From Pseudoalteromonas undina (GTDB lineage: Bacteria > Pseudomonadota > Gammaproteobacteria > Enterobacterales > Alteromonadaceae): a stretch of DNA of 64,000 nucleotides. Both the position numbers and the translations under genes were made by a program. Below, piece by piece: positions 8,654 to 18,722 of the stretch. The DNA lies in the NCBI RefSeq assembly GCF_000238275.3, contig NZ_AHCF03000003.1:1364001-1428000 (forward strand), read 5' to 3'. Each line of letters starts with the position of its first letter. The stretch's first letter is position 1. A model generated the notes under the pieces. That model saw only the letters and a list, made by a program, of their open reading frames with translations. It made no database searches and was not told the DNA's origin.

Positions 8654-8682
8654 TTTACCTTTACGTAAACTTCACTTATATT
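8654..8682 (+). promoter_or_regulatory. liuR promoter with palindromic operator in the spacer
   Basis: TTTACC (8654-8659) and TATATT (8677-8682) are spaced 17 bp apart, and the perfect palindrome TTTACGTAAA (8660-8669) lies between them. This is the usual place for a MerR-family site and suggests that LiuR controls its own operon. GAGGT follows about 11 nt before the liuR ATG at 8712. Confidence 0.6.
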
Positions 8683-8711
8683 GGAGTTATTCGAATGAGG
8701 TAAACATTACA

Positions 8712-9146
8712 ATGAAATCAGATAATCAAACAAACTTTGCAAATTCAGCCAACGAGCCGGCTAAAAACGAACAAACTTTTAGCATTAGTGAATTGGCTAA
8801 AGAATTTGATATTACCACCCGCTCTATCCGTTTTTACGAAGACCAAGGGTTAATATCACCAGAGCGCAATGGTCAAACACGTATTTACTCAAAGCGCGAC
8901 AAGGTACGCCTTAAGCTAATACTGCGCGGTAAACGTTTGGGTTTCACATTAGCGGAAACAGGTCGTTTGTTTGAACTGTATGATGCTGATAAATCAAGTG
9001 CAAAACAGTTAGTCACTATGCTTGACCTTATCAGTGAGAAAAAAGCCGATCTTTCACAACAGATGGATGACATTAAAGTGGTTCTTATGGAACTGGTCAC
9101 CGCTGAACGTCGCTGTCGCGACACGCTTAGCAAAATAGATGAATAA
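8712..9146 (+). CDS. liuR: MerR-family regulator of branched-chain amino acid degradation
   Basis: A 144-residue DNA-binding regulator. The MerR helix-turn-helix and wing run over residues 23-90 ([20 protein letters not shown], then [11 protein letters not shown]). A helical dimerisation segment follows at about 95-130. No metal-binding cysteine cluster is seen, so it is not a metal sensor; known LiuR proteins respond to leucine-pathway acyl-CoA intermediates. It is the first gene of the liu operon and faces the ivd operon across 330 bp holding two palindromes. Confidence 0.88.
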   Translation: MKSDNQTNFANSANEPAKNEQTFSISELAKEFDITTRSIRFYEDQGLISPERNGQTRIYSKRDKVRLKLILRGKRLGFTLAETGRLFELYDADKSSAKQLVTMLDLISEKKADLSQQMDDIKVVLMELVTAERRCRDTLSKIDE

Positions 9147-9181
9147 AATATAACAACGTCATCAACACACAGGAATTAATC

Positions 9182-10357
9182 ATGAGCACTATTTCACTAT
9201 ATAAAGAAATGAACTTTGGCCTTGGCGAAACTGCAGATATGATCCGCAGTCACGTAAACAGCTTTGCCAGTCAAGAAATTGCCCCACTAGCTGAAAAAAC
9301 TGACCTTGATAATGCGTTCCCCAATGAACTTTGGCCGCAAATGGGTGAAATGGGCGTGCTTGGCATGACCGTGGATGAAGAATTTGGTGGTGCTGGCTTA
9401 GGTTATTTAGAGCACGTTATTGCCATGGAAGAAATTAGCCGTGCAAGTGCCTCTATTGGTTTAAGTTACGGTGCGCATTCAAACCTGTGTGTTAATCAAA
9501 TAAACCGTAATGGTTCACAAGCACAAAAAGAAAAATACTTACCTAAACTTATTAGTGGTGAGCACATTGGTGCACTGGCGATGAGTGAGCCTAATGCGGG
9601 CTCTGATGTTGTTTCTATGAAACTCAAAGCAGAGAAAAAAGGCGATAAATACATTTTAAACGGTAATAAAATGTGGATCACTAATGGCCCAGACGCTGAT
9701 ACGTTGGTGATTTATGCAAAAACAGATTTAAACGCCGGCGCTAAAGGGATTACTGCCTTTATTGTAGAAAAAACATTCCCTGGTTTTTCAACCGCACAAA
9801 AGCTCGACAAGCTCGGCATGCGTGGTTCAAATACCTGTGAATTGGTATTTGAAAACTGTGAAGTACCCGAAGAAAATATTTTAGGTAACTTAAACGAAGG
9901 CGTTAAGGTACTTATGAGTGGCCTTGATTATGAGCGTGTTGTTTTAGCGGCTGGCCCACTTGGCATAATGCAAGCGTGTATGGATATTGTTGTGCCTTAC
10001 ATCCATGAGCGTAAGCAATTTGACAGCCCTATTGGTCAATTTCAGTTAATACAAGGCAAAATTGCTGATATGTATACACAAATGAACGCAGCTCGCTCAT
10101 ATGTGTACACAGTAGCAAAAGCATGTGATCGCGGCGAAACCACCCGTAAAGACGCTGCTGGCGCAATTTTATATGCTGCAGAGCTTGCAACTAAAATGGC
10201 ATTAGACGCAATTCAAATTTTAGGCGGTAATGGTTATATAAATGAATACGCAACAGGTCGCTTGCTGCGTGATGCAAAATTATATGAAATTGGTGCAGGC
10301 ACCTCAGAAATACGCCGTATGTTAATTGGTCGCGAATTATTCACTGAAAGCCGCTAA
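9182..10357 (+). CDS. liuA: Isovaleryl-CoA dehydrogenase
   Basis: A 391-residue FAD enzyme that oxidises isovaleryl-CoA to 3-methylcrotonyl-CoA in leucine degradation. MSEPNAGSD (134-142) is the FAD/substrate motif. Glu251 in [15 protein letters not shown] is the catalytic base position of isovaleryl-CoA dehydrogenases, and the usual C-terminal Glu is Gly in [10 protein letters not shown], diagnostic of the subfamily. AGGA precedes the ATG by 7 nt. It is separated from liuB by 9 bp. Confidence 0.95.
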   Translation: MSTISLYKEMNFGLGETADMIRSHVNSFASQEIAPLAEKTDLDNAFPNELWPQMGEMGVLGMTVDEEFGGAGLGYLEHVIAMEEISRASASIGLSYGAHSNLCVNQINRNGSQAQKEKYLPKLISGEHIGALAMSEPNAGSDVVSMKLKAEKKGDKYILNGNKMWITNGPDADTLVIYAKTDLNAGAKGITAFIVEKTFPGFSTAQKLDKLGMRGSNTCELVFENCEVPEENILGNLNEGVKVLMSGLDYERVVLAAGPLGIMQACMDIVVPYIHERKQFDSPIGQFQLIQGKIADMYTQMNAARSYVYTVAKACDRGETTRKDAAGAILYAAELATKMALDAIQILGGNGYINEYATGRLLRDAKLYEIGAGTSEIRRMLIGRELFTESR

Positions 10358-10366
10358 GGATTAGTT

Positions 10367-11974
10367 ATGACGATTTTAAAATCGAGCGTTAATCCGCATG
10401 ATCCAAATTTTGTGCAAAATCACAACAACATGTCGGCGCTAGTGGATGATTTACGCAGTAAAGCAGCAACAATACGTTTAGGCGGCGGCGCTGCGCTAAA
10501 AGAGCGGCATGAAGGCCGCGGTAAATTGTTTGTCCGTGACCGTATTACCACTTTGCTAGATGAAGGCTCGCCATTTTTAGAAATATCGCAATTTGCTGCC
10601 TTTGGCGTTTATGAACAAGATATTCCTTGTGCCGGTGTGGTTGCAGGTATTGGTCGCGTTAAAGGCGTTGAATGTATGGTGATTGCTAATGATGCGACAG
10701 TAAAAGGCGGCACCTATTTCCCGCTGACTGTTAAAAAGCATTTACGCGCTCAAGACATCGCCGAACGTTGTCATTTACCGTGTATTTATTTAGTTGACTC
10801 AGGTGGCGCAAACTTACCTGAGCAAGACGACGTATTCCCTGACAAACTGCATTTTGGTCGTATTTTTTATAATCAAGCGCGTATGTCGGGTAAAGGCATT
10901 CCACAAATTGCTGTGGTTATGGGGTTATGTACTGCAGGTGGTGCGTATGTTCCTGCTATGGCCGATGAAAGTATTATTGTAAAAGAGCAAGGCACTATCT
11001 TTTTAGCTGGTCCGCCGCTGGTAAAAGCTGCCACCGGTGAAGTAGTTACTGCAGAAGAGCTTGGTGGCGCCGATGTACACTGTAAAACATCAGGTGTGGC
11101 CGATCATTACGCAGAAAACGATGCTCATGCCTTATCGATTGCTCGCCAGTGTATTGAACGAATTAACTATTCGCGCCCTACCTCACCATTACTCGAAGAA
11201 GTAAAAGCCCCTCGTTATGATATTAACGAACTTTACGGCATTGTCGGTACTGATCTTAAAAAGCCATTTGATGTCCGTGAGGTCATTGCACGTACTGTTG
11301 ATGACTCATCGTTTGATGAATTTAAACGCTACTTTGGTGAAACACTGGTAACAGGTTTTGCCAGCATTTATGGTCATCCCGTAGGCATAGTGGCCAACAA
11401 CGGTATTTTATTTAGTGAGTCAGCGCAAAAAGGCGCACACTTTATTCAATTATGCGCTCAGCGCAACATTCCACTGGTATTTTTACAAAACATCACTGGC
11501 TTTATGGTCGGTAAAAAATACGAGTCTGAAGGCATTGCTAAACACGGCGCTAAAATGGTAATGGCGGTATCGTGTGCCGATGTACCCAAATTTACTATTT
11601 TAATCGGTGGCTCATACGGTGCAGGTAACTATGGTATGTGTGGCCGCGCGTTTGAACCGACCATGATGTGGATGTGGCCAAATGCCCGTATTTCGGTTAT
11701 GGGTGGTGAACAAGCCGCTGGTGTGATGGCGCAAGTAAAACAAGATGGTTTAGCCCGCAAAGGCGAAAGCATGAGCGAGCAACAAATTAGCGATTTTAAA
11801 AAGCCAATCATCGATCAATACGAACAGCAAGGTCACCCATATTATGCCAGTGCCCGTTTATGGGATGATGGCATTATTGACCCTGCTGATACACGCAATG
11901 TTCTTGGGCTTGCACTTAGCGCAGCTAAAAATGCTCCTGAGCGTGAATCAAAATTTGGCGTATTTAGAATGTAA
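10367..11974 (+). CDS. liuB: Methylcrotonyl-CoA carboxylase, carboxyltransferase (beta) subunit
   Basis: This 535-residue crotonase-superfamily carboxyltransferase moves CO2 from biotin on LiuD to 3-methylcrotonyl-CoA. It has two halves: an N-terminal acyl-CoA carboxyltransferase domain (about 30-270, with [11 protein letters not shown] and [14 protein letters not shown]) and a C-terminal domain (about 280-530, with [18 protein letters not shown]). Length and motifs match the MCC beta family rather than propionyl-CoA carboxylase. The biotin-bearing partner is two genes downstream in the same operon. Confidence 0.95.
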   Translation: MTILKSSVNPHDPNFVQNHNNMSALVDDLRSKAATIRLGGGAALKERHEGRGKLFVRDRITTLLDEGSPFLEISQFAAFGVYEQDIPCAGVVAGIGRVKGVECMVIANDATVKGGTYFPLTVKKHLRAQDIAERCHLPCIYLVDSGGANLPEQDDVFPDKLHFGRIFYNQARMSGKGIPQIAVVMGLCTAGGAYVPAMADESIIVKEQGTIFLAGPPLVKAATGEVVTAEELGGADVHCKTSGVADHYAENDAHALSIARQCIERINYSRPTSPLLEEVKAPRYDINELYGIVGTDLKKPFDVREVIARTVDDSSFDEFKRYFGETLVTGFASIYGHPVGIVANNGILFSESAQKGAHFIQLCAQRNIPLVFLQNITGFMVGKKYESEGIAKHGAKMVMAVSCADVPKFTILIGGSYGAGNYGMCGRAFEPTMMWMWPNARISVMGGEQAAGVMAQVKQDGLARKGESMSEQQISDFKKPIIDQYEQQGHPYYASARLWDDGIIDPADTRNVLGLALSAAKNAPERESKFGVFRM

Positions 11975-11986
11975 TGGGAGCTTAAA

Positions 11987-12757
11987 ATGTCAGTAACACT
12001 ACAAATAACAAAATCTAATGTGGCTGTACTTGTTTTAAGTCGCCCAGAAAAACGCAATGCCTTTAATAGCGACGTTATCCATGAGCTTATTCAATGTATT
12101 GAACATGCTAATACGCTCGATATTCGTGCCCTTGTATTAAAAACTGAGGGTAAACACTTTTCAGCCGGTGCCGATTTAGCCTGGATGAAATCGATGGCAG
12201 ATAACAACTATAACGATAATTTAGCCGATTCAATGCAGCTGGCTAAGCTAATGCAAGTTCTAGCACAAAGCCCACACCCTACAATTTGTGCGGTACAAGG
12301 CGCAGCATTTGGTGGCGCATTGGGCTTAATTGCTTGCTGTGATATCGCGCTCAGTAAAGACGACGCTCAATTTTGCTTAAGTGAAGTGAAACTCGGCCTT
12401 ATTCCTGCTGTTATAAGCCCTTATGTAATTAAAGCCATTGGTGAGCGCGCTGCTCGTCGTTACTTCTTAACGGCTGAAGTATTTGATGCGCATACGGCTA
12501 AACAGCTGGGGCTAGTTCACCAAATTACAGGAAATTTAGACTGTGCACTGGATAACCTATTACAAACGCTGATAGATAATGGCCCGGTAGCGGTTAAAGC
12601 AGCTAAAGCGCTAATTAATGATGTGGCAAACAAAGAAATCGATAACGAAATAATTGCGCTCACTGCAGAACGTATAGCCAAAATTCGTGTATCAGACGAA
12701 GGTCAAGAAGGTCTAACTGCCTTTTTTGAAAAACGCCCTCCCCAATGGCAACTCTAG
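11987..12757 (+). CDS. liuC: 3-methylglutaconyl-CoA hydratase
   Basis: A 256-residue crotonase-family hydratase that turns 3-methylglutaconyl-CoA into HMG-CoA. The oxyanion segment HFSAGADLAWMKSM is near residues 52-65. GAAFGGALGLIACCD follows, with Gly where crotonase has its first glutamate, while the second glutamate is kept in LSEVKLG. This pattern is, as far as I recall, normal for LiuC. GGGAG precedes the ATG. The role is fixed by its place between the two carboxylase subunit genes. Confidence 0.88.
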   Translation: MSVTLQITKSNVAVLVLSRPEKRNAFNSDVIHELIQCIEHANTLDIRALVLKTEGKHFSAGADLAWMKSMADNNYNDNLADSMQLAKLMQVLAQSPHPTICAVQGAAFGGALGLIACCDIALSKDDAQFCLSEVKLGLIPAVISPYVIKAIGERAARRYFLTAEVFDAHTAKQLGLVHQITGNLDCALDNLLQTLIDNGPVAVKAAKALINDVANKEIDNEIIALTAERIAKIRVSDEGQEGLTAFFEKRPPQWQL

Positions 12758-12765
12758 GACGCATT

Positions 12766-14748
12766 ATGAACACAGTACACTTACAAAAAATTCTGATTGC
12801 TAATCGCGGAGAGATTGCTTGTCGTATTATGCGAACAGCAAAGCAAATGGGCTTGACCACGGTTGCGGTTTATTCAGATGCAGATAAAAACGCCCAACAT
12901 GTAAAAATGGCTGATGAAGCCTACCATATTGGTGCAGCGCCGAGTAAAGACTCATACCTAGTTGCTGATAAAATACTAAACGTTGCCAAAATGAGTGGCG
13001 CTGATTGTATTCACCCGGGCTATGGATTTTTATCTGAAAACAGCGAATTTGCTAATGTTTGTGAAGCCAATAACATTGCCTTTATTGGACCACCAGCAAG
13101 TAGCATAGAAGCTATGGGCTCTAAAACCCGTGCAAAAGAAATTATGGCAGCCGCTAATGTTCCTTTGGTGCCAGGTTATTATGGCGATAAACAAGACCCT
13201 AGCTTTTTACAAGCTGAGGCTGAAAAAATTGGCTACCCTGTGCTTATCAAAGCGGCCTTTGGTGGCGGTGGTAAAGGTATGCGTATTGTTTCAAAAGCCA
13301 ATGAGTTTATAAGCGCATTAGAAGGCGCTAAACGTGAAGCTATTGCCGGTTTTGGTAATGATCTGGTGTTGCTTGAGCGCTACGTTGACCAACCACGTCA
13401 TGTTGAAGTGCAAGTATTTGCTGATAACTATGGCAACTGTGTGTATTTAGGTGATCGTGATTGTTCATTGCAGCGTCGACATCAAAAAGTGATTGAAGAA
13501 GCGCCTGCCCCCGGTTTATCAGACTCATTGCGAAAAGAAATGGGCGAAGCCGCGGTAAGATGTGCCCTAGCAATTGACTACCGAGGCGCTGGCACTGTGG
13601 AATTTTTACTCTGTGGTGATGAGTTCTTTTTCATGGAAATGAATACTCGCTTGCAAGTAGAGCACCCAGTAAGTGAAATGGTCACAGGCGTTGATTTAGT
13701 TAATTGGCAAATTAATGTAGCCAGTGGTTTAGCGTTACCTTTAGCGCAAGCAGATATTCAGCTACAAGGACACAGCTTTGAAGCACGTATTTATGCTGAA
13801 GATCCAAGTAATGACTTTATTCCGTGCTCTGGCACTATTGAGGCACTATATACGCCCGCTAACAGTGAATATGTACGTATTGATACTGGTATTGCCCAAG
13901 GTGATGAAATAAGCCCGTATTACGATCCAATGATTGCCAAACTTATTGTTCATGATGATAACCGCGACCAAGCACTTTCGCGTTTACAACAAGCATTAAC
14001 ACAATTTCATTTAGCCGGATTTAGCACTAATATCAGCTTTTTATATAATTTAGCGATTCATCCACGCTTTAAACAAGGTGCTCCAAGCACCCACTTTATT
14101 GCAGAGCAAGGTGAAGCGTTAGTTACTATTGACCCGTCTTTATTACAAACTAGCCGCTTAATTGCAGGTTTTGCGTATTTAGCATCACTTGGTAGTAATA
14201 CAAGTAGTGCAAATCCATGGCAACAATTACATGGGTTTAGTTTAAATGCGCCGCAACAAGTTAAAATTCCATTTAGCGATACCCCCTTAAACGCAATAAA
14301 AACCGCGCAGGGCTATAGCATGACCATTAATGACAACACCTTTGAAGTGCAAGGTGAGTTAACTAATGGCTACTGCAACGTATCGATTAATGGCGCTAAA
14401 CACACTGCGCATGTTAGCCACGTTGATAATGCCATTACTGTAATGAACCAAGCACTGCAAACTAAGTTTGAATGTGTTGATAAACATTTCATCAGCTCAC
14501 ATGAAAATGAGGCATTACCCCTTGCTGCGCCACTTAATGGTACTGTAGTTAAACACTTGTTAGAGGTGGGAAGCACCATTACTAAAGGCGATGCAGTGGT
14601 TATAATTGAAGCAATGAAAATGGAATACACGCTTAATGCCCCACATGATGGCGTATTAAAAAGTTACTGTTTTGCTGAGGGTGAACTGGTAAGCCATGGC
14701 GCTTTACTGGCCATAGTTGAAGACACAACTGCAGAGGAACCCGCTTAA
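12766..14748 (+). CDS. liuD: Methylcrotonyl-CoA carboxylase, biotin carboxylase/carrier (alpha) subunit
   Basis: A 660-residue biotin enzyme. The N-terminal biotin carboxylase with ATP-grasp fold covers about 1-450 (ILIANRGEIACR, then the glycine-rich AAFGGGGKGMR and EMNTRLQVEHPVSE). The C-terminal biotinyl domain covers about 590-655, with the carrier lysine at about 618 in EAMKMEYTL. The frame is open from 12745, but the ATG at 12766 has AGGA 7 nt upstream and begins the standard N-terminus just outside liuC. It works with LiuB. Confidence 0.95.
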   Translation: MNTVHLQKILIANRGEIACRIMRTAKQMGLTTVAVYSDADKNAQHVKMADEAYHIGAAPSKDSYLVADKILNVAKMSGADCIHPGYGFLSENSEFANVCEANNIAFIGPPASSIEAMGSKTRAKEIMAAANVPLVPGYYGDKQDPSFLQAEAEKIGYPVLIKAAFGGGGKGMRIVSKANEFISALEGAKREAIAGFGNDLVLLERYVDQPRHVEVQVFADNYGNCVYLGDRDCSLQRRHQKVIEEAPAPGLSDSLRKEMGEAAVRCALAIDYRGAGTVEFLLCGDEFFFMEMNTRLQVEHPVSEMVTGVDLVNWQINVASGLALPLAQADIQLQGHSFEARIYAEDPSNDFIPCSGTIEALYTPANSEYVRIDTGIAQGDEISPYYDPMIAKLIVHDDNRDQALSRLQQALTQFHLAGFSTNISFLYNLAIHPRFKQGAPSTHFIAEQGEALVTIDPSLLQTSRLIAGFAYLASLGSNTSSANPWQQLHGFSLNAPQQVKIPFSDTPLNAIKTAQGYSMTINDNTFEVQGELTNGYCNVSINGAKHTAHVSHVDNAITVMNQALQTKFECVDKHFISSHENEALPLAAPLNGTVVKHLLEVGSTITKGDAVVIIEAMKMEYTLNAPHDGVLKSYCFAEGELVSHGALLAIVEDTTAEEPA

Positions 14749-14749
14749 T

Positions 14750-15649
14750 ATGAGTTCATTATTACCTAAAGCAGTGCGCATTGTTGAAGTGGGCGCCAGA
14801 GATGGACTTCAAAATGAAGCCGCTGTAGAAACTGCTGATAAAATAACGCTTATTAACGCACTCGCCGCTGCAGGCATAAAAGACATAGAAGCTGGTGCGT
14901 TTGTCTCACCTAAATGGGTGCCACAAATGGCAGACTCTAGTGAAGTAATAAGCGCACTTAATTTACCTGAGGTTAATCTCAGTGCCCTTACCCCTAATTT
15001 AAAAGGGGCAGAGGCAGCAGATGCTGTAGGTATTAAAGAATTTGCAATATTTACCGCAGCGAGCGAAGCATTTTGCCAAAAAAATATTAATTGCTCTATT
15101 GAGCAAAGTTTGGCGCGTTTTAGTGAAGTTATGGCTTTTGCAAAGGCGCATAACATTCGCGTACGCGGTTATGTAAGTTGTGTGTTAGGTTGCCCGTATG
15201 AGGGAGATGTTGACCCTCATACTGTACTGGCTGTTGCTGCTAAACTCTTAAAAATGGGCTGTTATGAAATTAGCCTAGGTGACACCATAGGTGTTGGCAC
15301 ACCCGCTAAAGTAATAGAGCTACTTACATTGCTACTTAAACATATTGATAAATCTAAACTTGCTGTACATTTTCACGACACATACGGGCAAGCGCTCACA
15401 AATATTTACGCTGCGCTAAACCTTGGTATAGCAACGGTTGACAGTGCTGTTGCCGGCCTTGGTGGCTGCCCATATGCCAAAGGCGCGTCAGGAAATGTTG
15501 CCACCGAAGATGTTGTATACTTACTGCAAGGACTTGGCATTGAGCATGGAATTGATTTACAAAGGCTTGCTGAGGCAGGTTGGCAAATTACGAGTGCACT
15601 GAACAAACAACCTGCTAGCAAGGTTTCTGCAGCATTACACGCACAATAA
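14750..15649 (+). CDS. liuE: Hydroxymethylglutaryl-CoA lyase
   Basis: A 299-residue TIM-barrel lyase that splits HMG-CoA into acetoacetate and acetyl-CoA, the last step of leucine degradation. The N-terminal VEVGARDGLQNE holds the catalytic Arg/Asp. The C-terminal GLGGCPYAKGASGN carries the catalytic cysteine loop, and HFHDTYGQ supplies metal-binding histidines. The start is the ATG at 14750, one base after the liuD stop; the upstream extension to 14717 lies inside liuD. Its product acetoacetate is taken up by ScoAB next door. Confidence 0.94.
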   Translation: MSSLLPKAVRIVEVGARDGLQNEAAVETADKITLINALAAAGIKDIEAGAFVSPKWVPQMADSSEVISALNLPEVNLSALTPNLKGAEAADAVGIKEFAIFTAASEAFCQKNINCSIEQSLARFSEVMAFAKAHNIRVRGYVSCVLGCPYEGDVDPHTVLAVAAKLLKMGCYEISLGDTIGVGTPAKVIELLTLLLKHIDKSKLAVHFHDTYGQALTNIYAALNLGIATVDSAVAGLGGCPYAKGASGNVATEDVVYLLQGLGIEHGIDLQRLAEAGWQITSALNKQPASKVSAALHAQ

Positions 15650-15677
15650 TTAAATAGCACAGAATGAGGAGTGACTC

Positions 15678-16376
15678 ATGGCCGGTTTTGATAAAGTAGT
15701 TTCTAGTTATGAAGCTGCAATGGAAGGTTTAAAAGACGGCGATACAATAATAGCCGGTGGTTTTGGCTTATGTGGTATCCCTGAGGGTCTAATTGCCCAA
15801 ATTAAAAAAATGCAAACTAAAGAATTAACCGTTGTTTCCAATAACTGTGGTGTTGATGACTTTGGTTTAGGGCTGTTACTGCACGACAAGCAAATTAAAA
15901 AAGTGGTCGCCTCATACGTTGGCGAAAATGCCTTGTTTGAACAGCAACTACTAAGTGGCGAGATTGATGTAGAACTTACGCCACAAGGTACTCTTGCTGA
16001 AAAAATGCGTGCTGGTGGTGCAGGAATACCTGCTTTTTACACAGCCACAGGTTACGGCACACCGGTTGCTGAGGGTAAAGAAGTAAAAGAGTTTAATGGT
16101 CGCCCTTATATTTTAGAAGAGTCAATTACCGGTGAATTCGCTATTGTAAAAGCATGGAAAGCGGATCGCTACGGCAACTTAGTATTTCGTCATACAGCCA
16201 TGAACTTCAATCCAATGGCGGCTACTGCGGGTAAAATTACCATTGCAGAAGTAGAGGAAATTGTTGAGCCAGGCGAACTTGAGCCAAGCCAAATACATAC
16301 GCCAGGAATTTTTGTTAACCGCGTTATAAAAGGTAACTTTGAAAAACGCATTGAACGTGTTACCACACGAGATTAA
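15678..16376 (+). CDS. scoA: Succinyl-CoA:3-ketoacid CoA-transferase subunit A
   Basis: The 232-residue alpha subunit of a CoA-transferase that activates acetoacetate with succinyl-Co[14 protein letters not shown] near residues 27-39 is the family's CoA-binding segment, and NNCG and [11 protein letters not shown] follow. GAGGAG gives a strong ribosome binding site before the ATG at 15678. Placed 28 bp after liuE, it lets the cell feed the acetoacetate of leucine degradation back as acetoacetyl-CoA. An AtoD-type acetyl-CoA-dependent transferase is the alternative reading. Confidence 0.9.
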   Translation: MAGFDKVVSSYEAAMEGLKDGDTIIAGGFGLCGIPEGLIAQIKKMQTKELTVVSNNCGVDDFGLGLLLHDKQIKKVVASYVGENALFEQQLLSGEIDVELTPQGTLAEKMRAGGAGIPAFYTATGYGTPVAEGKEVKEFNGRPYILEESITGEFAIVKAWKADRYGNLVFRHTAMNFNPMAATAGKITIAEVEEIVEPGELEPSQIHTPGIFVNRVIKGNFEKRIERVTTRD

Positions 16377-16391
16377 GCAGGAGCACTAACA

Positions 16392-17048
16392 ATGGCATTA
16401 TCACGTGAACAAGTCGCAATGCGCGTAGCTCAAGAGTTACAAGATGGGTTTTATGTTAATTTGGGCATTGGTATTCCGACACTCGTCGCAAACTATGTAC
16501 CCGATGGCATAGAAGTTATGCTACAGTCCGAAAATGGTCTTTTAGGCATGGGCGAATACCCTACTAAAGCCACTGTTGATGCGGATATGATCAACGCGGG
16601 TAAAGAAACCGTGACGGCAGCTACCGGTGCAGCTATATTTAATAGTGCAGATAGTTTTGCCATGATACGGGGTGGTCATGTAGACTTAACCGTTCTGGGC
16701 GCGTTTGAGGTAGACCAAAACGGTTCTATAGCCTCTTGGATGATCCCTAAAAAATTAATTAAAGGCATGGGCGGAGCGATGGATTTAGTCGCAGGTGCAA
16801 AAAACATTATTGTTACCATGACCCACGCCAGTAAACACGGCGACTCTAAGTTATTAGAAAGCTGTACGTTACCGCTAACGGGCGTTAACTGTGTTAAAAA
16901 AATAGTTACTGATTTAGCCGTTCTAGAAGTAAAAGACGGCGCATTTCATTTACTAGAACGCGCACCAGGCGTATCAGTTGATGAAATTATTAGCAAAACG
17001 GCAGGTAAATTGCTTGTTAATGGTGATATTCCTGAGATGGTGTTTTAA
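16392..17048 (+). CDS. scoB: Succinyl-CoA:3-ketoacid CoA-transferase subunit B
   Basis: The 218-residue beta subunit. The catalytic glutamate is in LQSENGLLGMG near residues 48-58, where the enzyme-CoA thioester forms. NLGIGIPTLV lies near 22-31. It follows scoA by 15 bp with AGGAG upstream and is the last gene of the liu operon, with a strong terminator about 60 bp downstream. Confidence 0.92.
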   Translation: MALSREQVAMRVAQELQDGFYVNLGIGIPTLVANYVPDGIEVMLQSENGLLGMGEYPTKATVDADMINAGKETVTAATGAAIFNSADSFAMIRGGHVDLTVLGAFEVDQNGSIASWMIPKKLIKGMGGAMDLVAGAKNIIVTMTHASKHGDSKLLESCTLPLTGVNCVKKIVTDLAVLEVKDGAFHLLERAPGVSVDEIISKTAGKLLVNGDIPEMVF

Positions 17049-17110
17049 ACCACTCATAATTTCACTCTGTACCGACCTCATTCCCAGTGCCAATGGCGCT
17101 GAGTTACCCA

Positions 17111-17137
17111 AAATCCCTCGTAAGAGGGATTTTTTTT
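17111..17137 (+). terminator. Terminator of the liu-sco operon
   Basis: AAATCCCTC (17111-17119) pairs with GAGGGATTT (17124-17132) around a GTAA loop, and T residues continue to 17137. It is well placed after scoB. Confidence 0.9.
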
Positions 17138-17183
17138 GTCTATATTTTAGTTTTTGCACTATAGTGACAATTTAACGCACCAC

Positions 17184-17202
17184 TTAGGTGAATTCGACCT
17201 AA
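17184..17202. promoter_or_regulatory. Inverted repeat upstream of the LysR gene
   Basis: TTAGGT (17184-17189) and ACCTAA (17197-17202) form a perfect 6-bp inverted repeat around 7 bp, about 95 bp upstream of the LysR-family start. The size and position suit an autoregulatory LysR-type site. This is inference from position only. Confidence 0.35.
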
Positions 17203-17295
17203 TAAAATAAATAAATTGCTGATATAGTTAGCTTTTATTTTTGGTTTAATTATTGCCTATTACTAGGCGATTGAAATAACTTTATACTGGATACC

Positions 17296-18174
17296 ATGCA
17301 AACACCTATTCGCGGCCTTCGCTCTTTTTGTTTTGCCGCAAAAAGCTTAAGTTTTAAACATGCTGCTAAAGAGCTTTACTTAACGCCCTCGGCTGTAAGC
17401 CACCAAATTAAACAGCTAGAAGAGCAGCTAGGCATTGATTTATTTCAAAGACAAACTCGATCTATTAGTTTAACGCCTGCAGGTAAAAACTTTTTTGAAG
17501 CAATTTATCCAATTATAAATATGCTAGAGAGCACCATTAATGAATTTAGTCAGTTACAACAAAATGTAAACTTAACCATTACCCTGCCCGAATTTTTTGC
17601 CAGTGAATTGTTAATGCCTAAGCTCAGTGAATGGACCAGCGAGCACCCTAATATTAATTTACACATGGATACCCTCAAAACGCGCAAAGAACTAACTCGC
17701 CAAAGTGATTTATCTATAATTTTATCTTCAAGTAAACCGCTTGATGGACTGGCTACTGAGTTATTTAATTTAGAATATATTCCAGCGTGTAATAAAAAAC
17801 TGCTTGAACAATGGCAAAACGATCATTGTCAGGCACTTAACCAAGTACCCCTTATTGTGCATAAAGCACGGCCTTGGGCTTGGCATCAGTGGGCAGAAAA
17901 AGTTGGGATTGATGACTTTTCACCAACACAAATTATTCAAATAGATAGTATGTTTGGTGTAGCAAGAGCGGCGCAACAAGGAATGGGGATTGCACTTATT
18001 CCTCTGCCAATTAGCCAAAGCTGGCTGGATGAGCAATGGCTCTATAAACTGTTTGAACAACCCCTTACCACCAAAGATAAATACTACTTGGTACAACACG
18101 GCTCTAGTACGGCAAACCACCCGCTCGACTTGTTTGCCAAGTGGGTAATTAACACCTTCAGACAAACAAAGTGA
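17296..18174 (+). CDS. LysR-family transcriptional regulator (GcvA-like)
   Basis: A 292-residue regulator. The winged helix-turn-helix occupies residues 1-65 (FKHAAKELYLTPSAVSHQIK, then LFQRQTRSISLTPAG). A LysR substrate-binding domain follows from about 90 to the end. The N-terminus resembles the GcvA/AmpR branch (RGLRSFCFAAKSLSFKHAA). The effector and target genes are not evident. Neighbours do not settle the role: the gene has its own promoter region and terminator, and the next gene (msrA-like) is on the opposite strand beyond the triplicated element. Confidence 0.85.
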   Translation: MQTPIRGLRSFCFAAKSLSFKHAAKELYLTPSAVSHQIKQLEEQLGIDLFQRQTRSISLTPAGKNFFEAIYPIINMLESTINEFSQLQQNVNLTITLPEFFASELLMPKLSEWTSEHPNINLHMDTLKTRKELTRQSDLSIILSSSKPLDGLATELFNLEYIPACNKKLLEQWQNDHCQALNQVPLIVHKARPWAWHQWAEKVGIDDFSPTQIIQIDSMFGVARAAQQGMGIALIPLPISQSWLDEQWLYKLFEQPLTTKDKYYLVQHGSSTANHPLDLFAKWVINTFRQTK

Positions 18175-18183
18175 CTATTAATT

Positions 18184-18206
18184 AAACGCCCTTTTATGGG
18201 CGTTTT
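18184..18206 (+). terminator. Terminator after the LysR gene
   Basis: AAACGCCC (18184-18191) pairs with GGGCGTTT (18198-18205), with a loop of TTTTAT and a short T-run. It starts 10 bp after the LysR stop. Confidence 0.8.
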
Positions 18207-18475
18207 ATTATTTACGACCTTTTTAAAATATTTTTTTCGTGTCTCTCGTAAACCTCAAAAAATAAAATATAACCAACATTATCAAACACTTGAGCAGCTC
18301 CTTGTTGACTGAATTTATAGATTAGTTTTTTTCACTTATTAGTTTTGTTTTTATCGCTTGTCGAAATTGAGTAAAAGCTCTAAAGTTAACTCAACAAATC
18401 AGCAACGACCAAAAATAATAAAACGCGTTACTGAAACCAAATTTAATTAGTTTGTAACAACAAGCTAGTAAAAAA

Positions 18476-18505
18476 GAATCTTTATTGTGTGTGAAGATGT
18501 TGTCA
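18476..18505 (+). repeat. 30-nt element, copy 1 of 3
   Basis: GAATCTTTATTGTGTGTGAA plus ten further bases; the 30 nt are identical to copies 2 and 3. The identity with copy 2 extends a few bases on both sides and resumes in the hairpin loop. Shortly after it comes the stem AACAGCTCAAG (18514-18524) / CTTGGGTTGTT (18541-18551), in which all eleven positions pair if two G-T wobbles are allowed, then a T-rich run. No ORF is associated with it. Confidence 0.85.
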
Positions 18506-18513
18506 GTGTAAAA

Positions 18514-18559
18514 AACAGCTCAAGTTCGGTGGTGACTTAGCTTGGGTTGTTTTTATTTT
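18514..18559 (+). terminator. Hairpin and T-run after element copy 1
   Basis: An 11-bp stem (two G-T pairs) encloses TTCGGTGGTGACTTAG; TTTTTATTTT follows. The loop is nearly identical to that after copy 2, while stem bases differ in a pairing-preserving way, which suggests selection on RNA structure. Confidence 0.6.
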
Positions 18560-18585
18560 ACGCTTACACCCGCCAATAAATATAA

Positions 18586-18615
18586 GAATCTTTATTGTGT
18601 GTGAAGATGTTGTCA
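18586..18615 (+). repeat. 30-nt element, copy 2 of 3
   Basis: Identical to copies 1 and 3 over 30 nt and placed 110 bp after the start of copy 1. TATAAG lies directly upstream (18581-18586), with TTACGC 17 bp before it, a weak candidate promoter. The other copies lack an equally good match. Confidence 0.85.
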
Positions 18616-18625
18616 GTGTAAAAAG

Positions 18626-18664
18626 CAACTCAAGTTCGGTGGTGACTGAGCTTGAGTTGTTTTT
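18626..18664 (+). terminator. Hairpin and T-run after element copy 2
   Basis: CAACTCAAG (18626-18634) and CTTGAGTTG (18651-18659) pair perfectly, followed by TTTTT. The stem differs from that of copy 1 on both strands in a compensating manner. Confidence 0.65.
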
Positions 18665-18722
18665 ATTTACATTCACATCAGCAACAATAATTCAGCATTA
18701 GTTATTACTAATACAACCCCCC

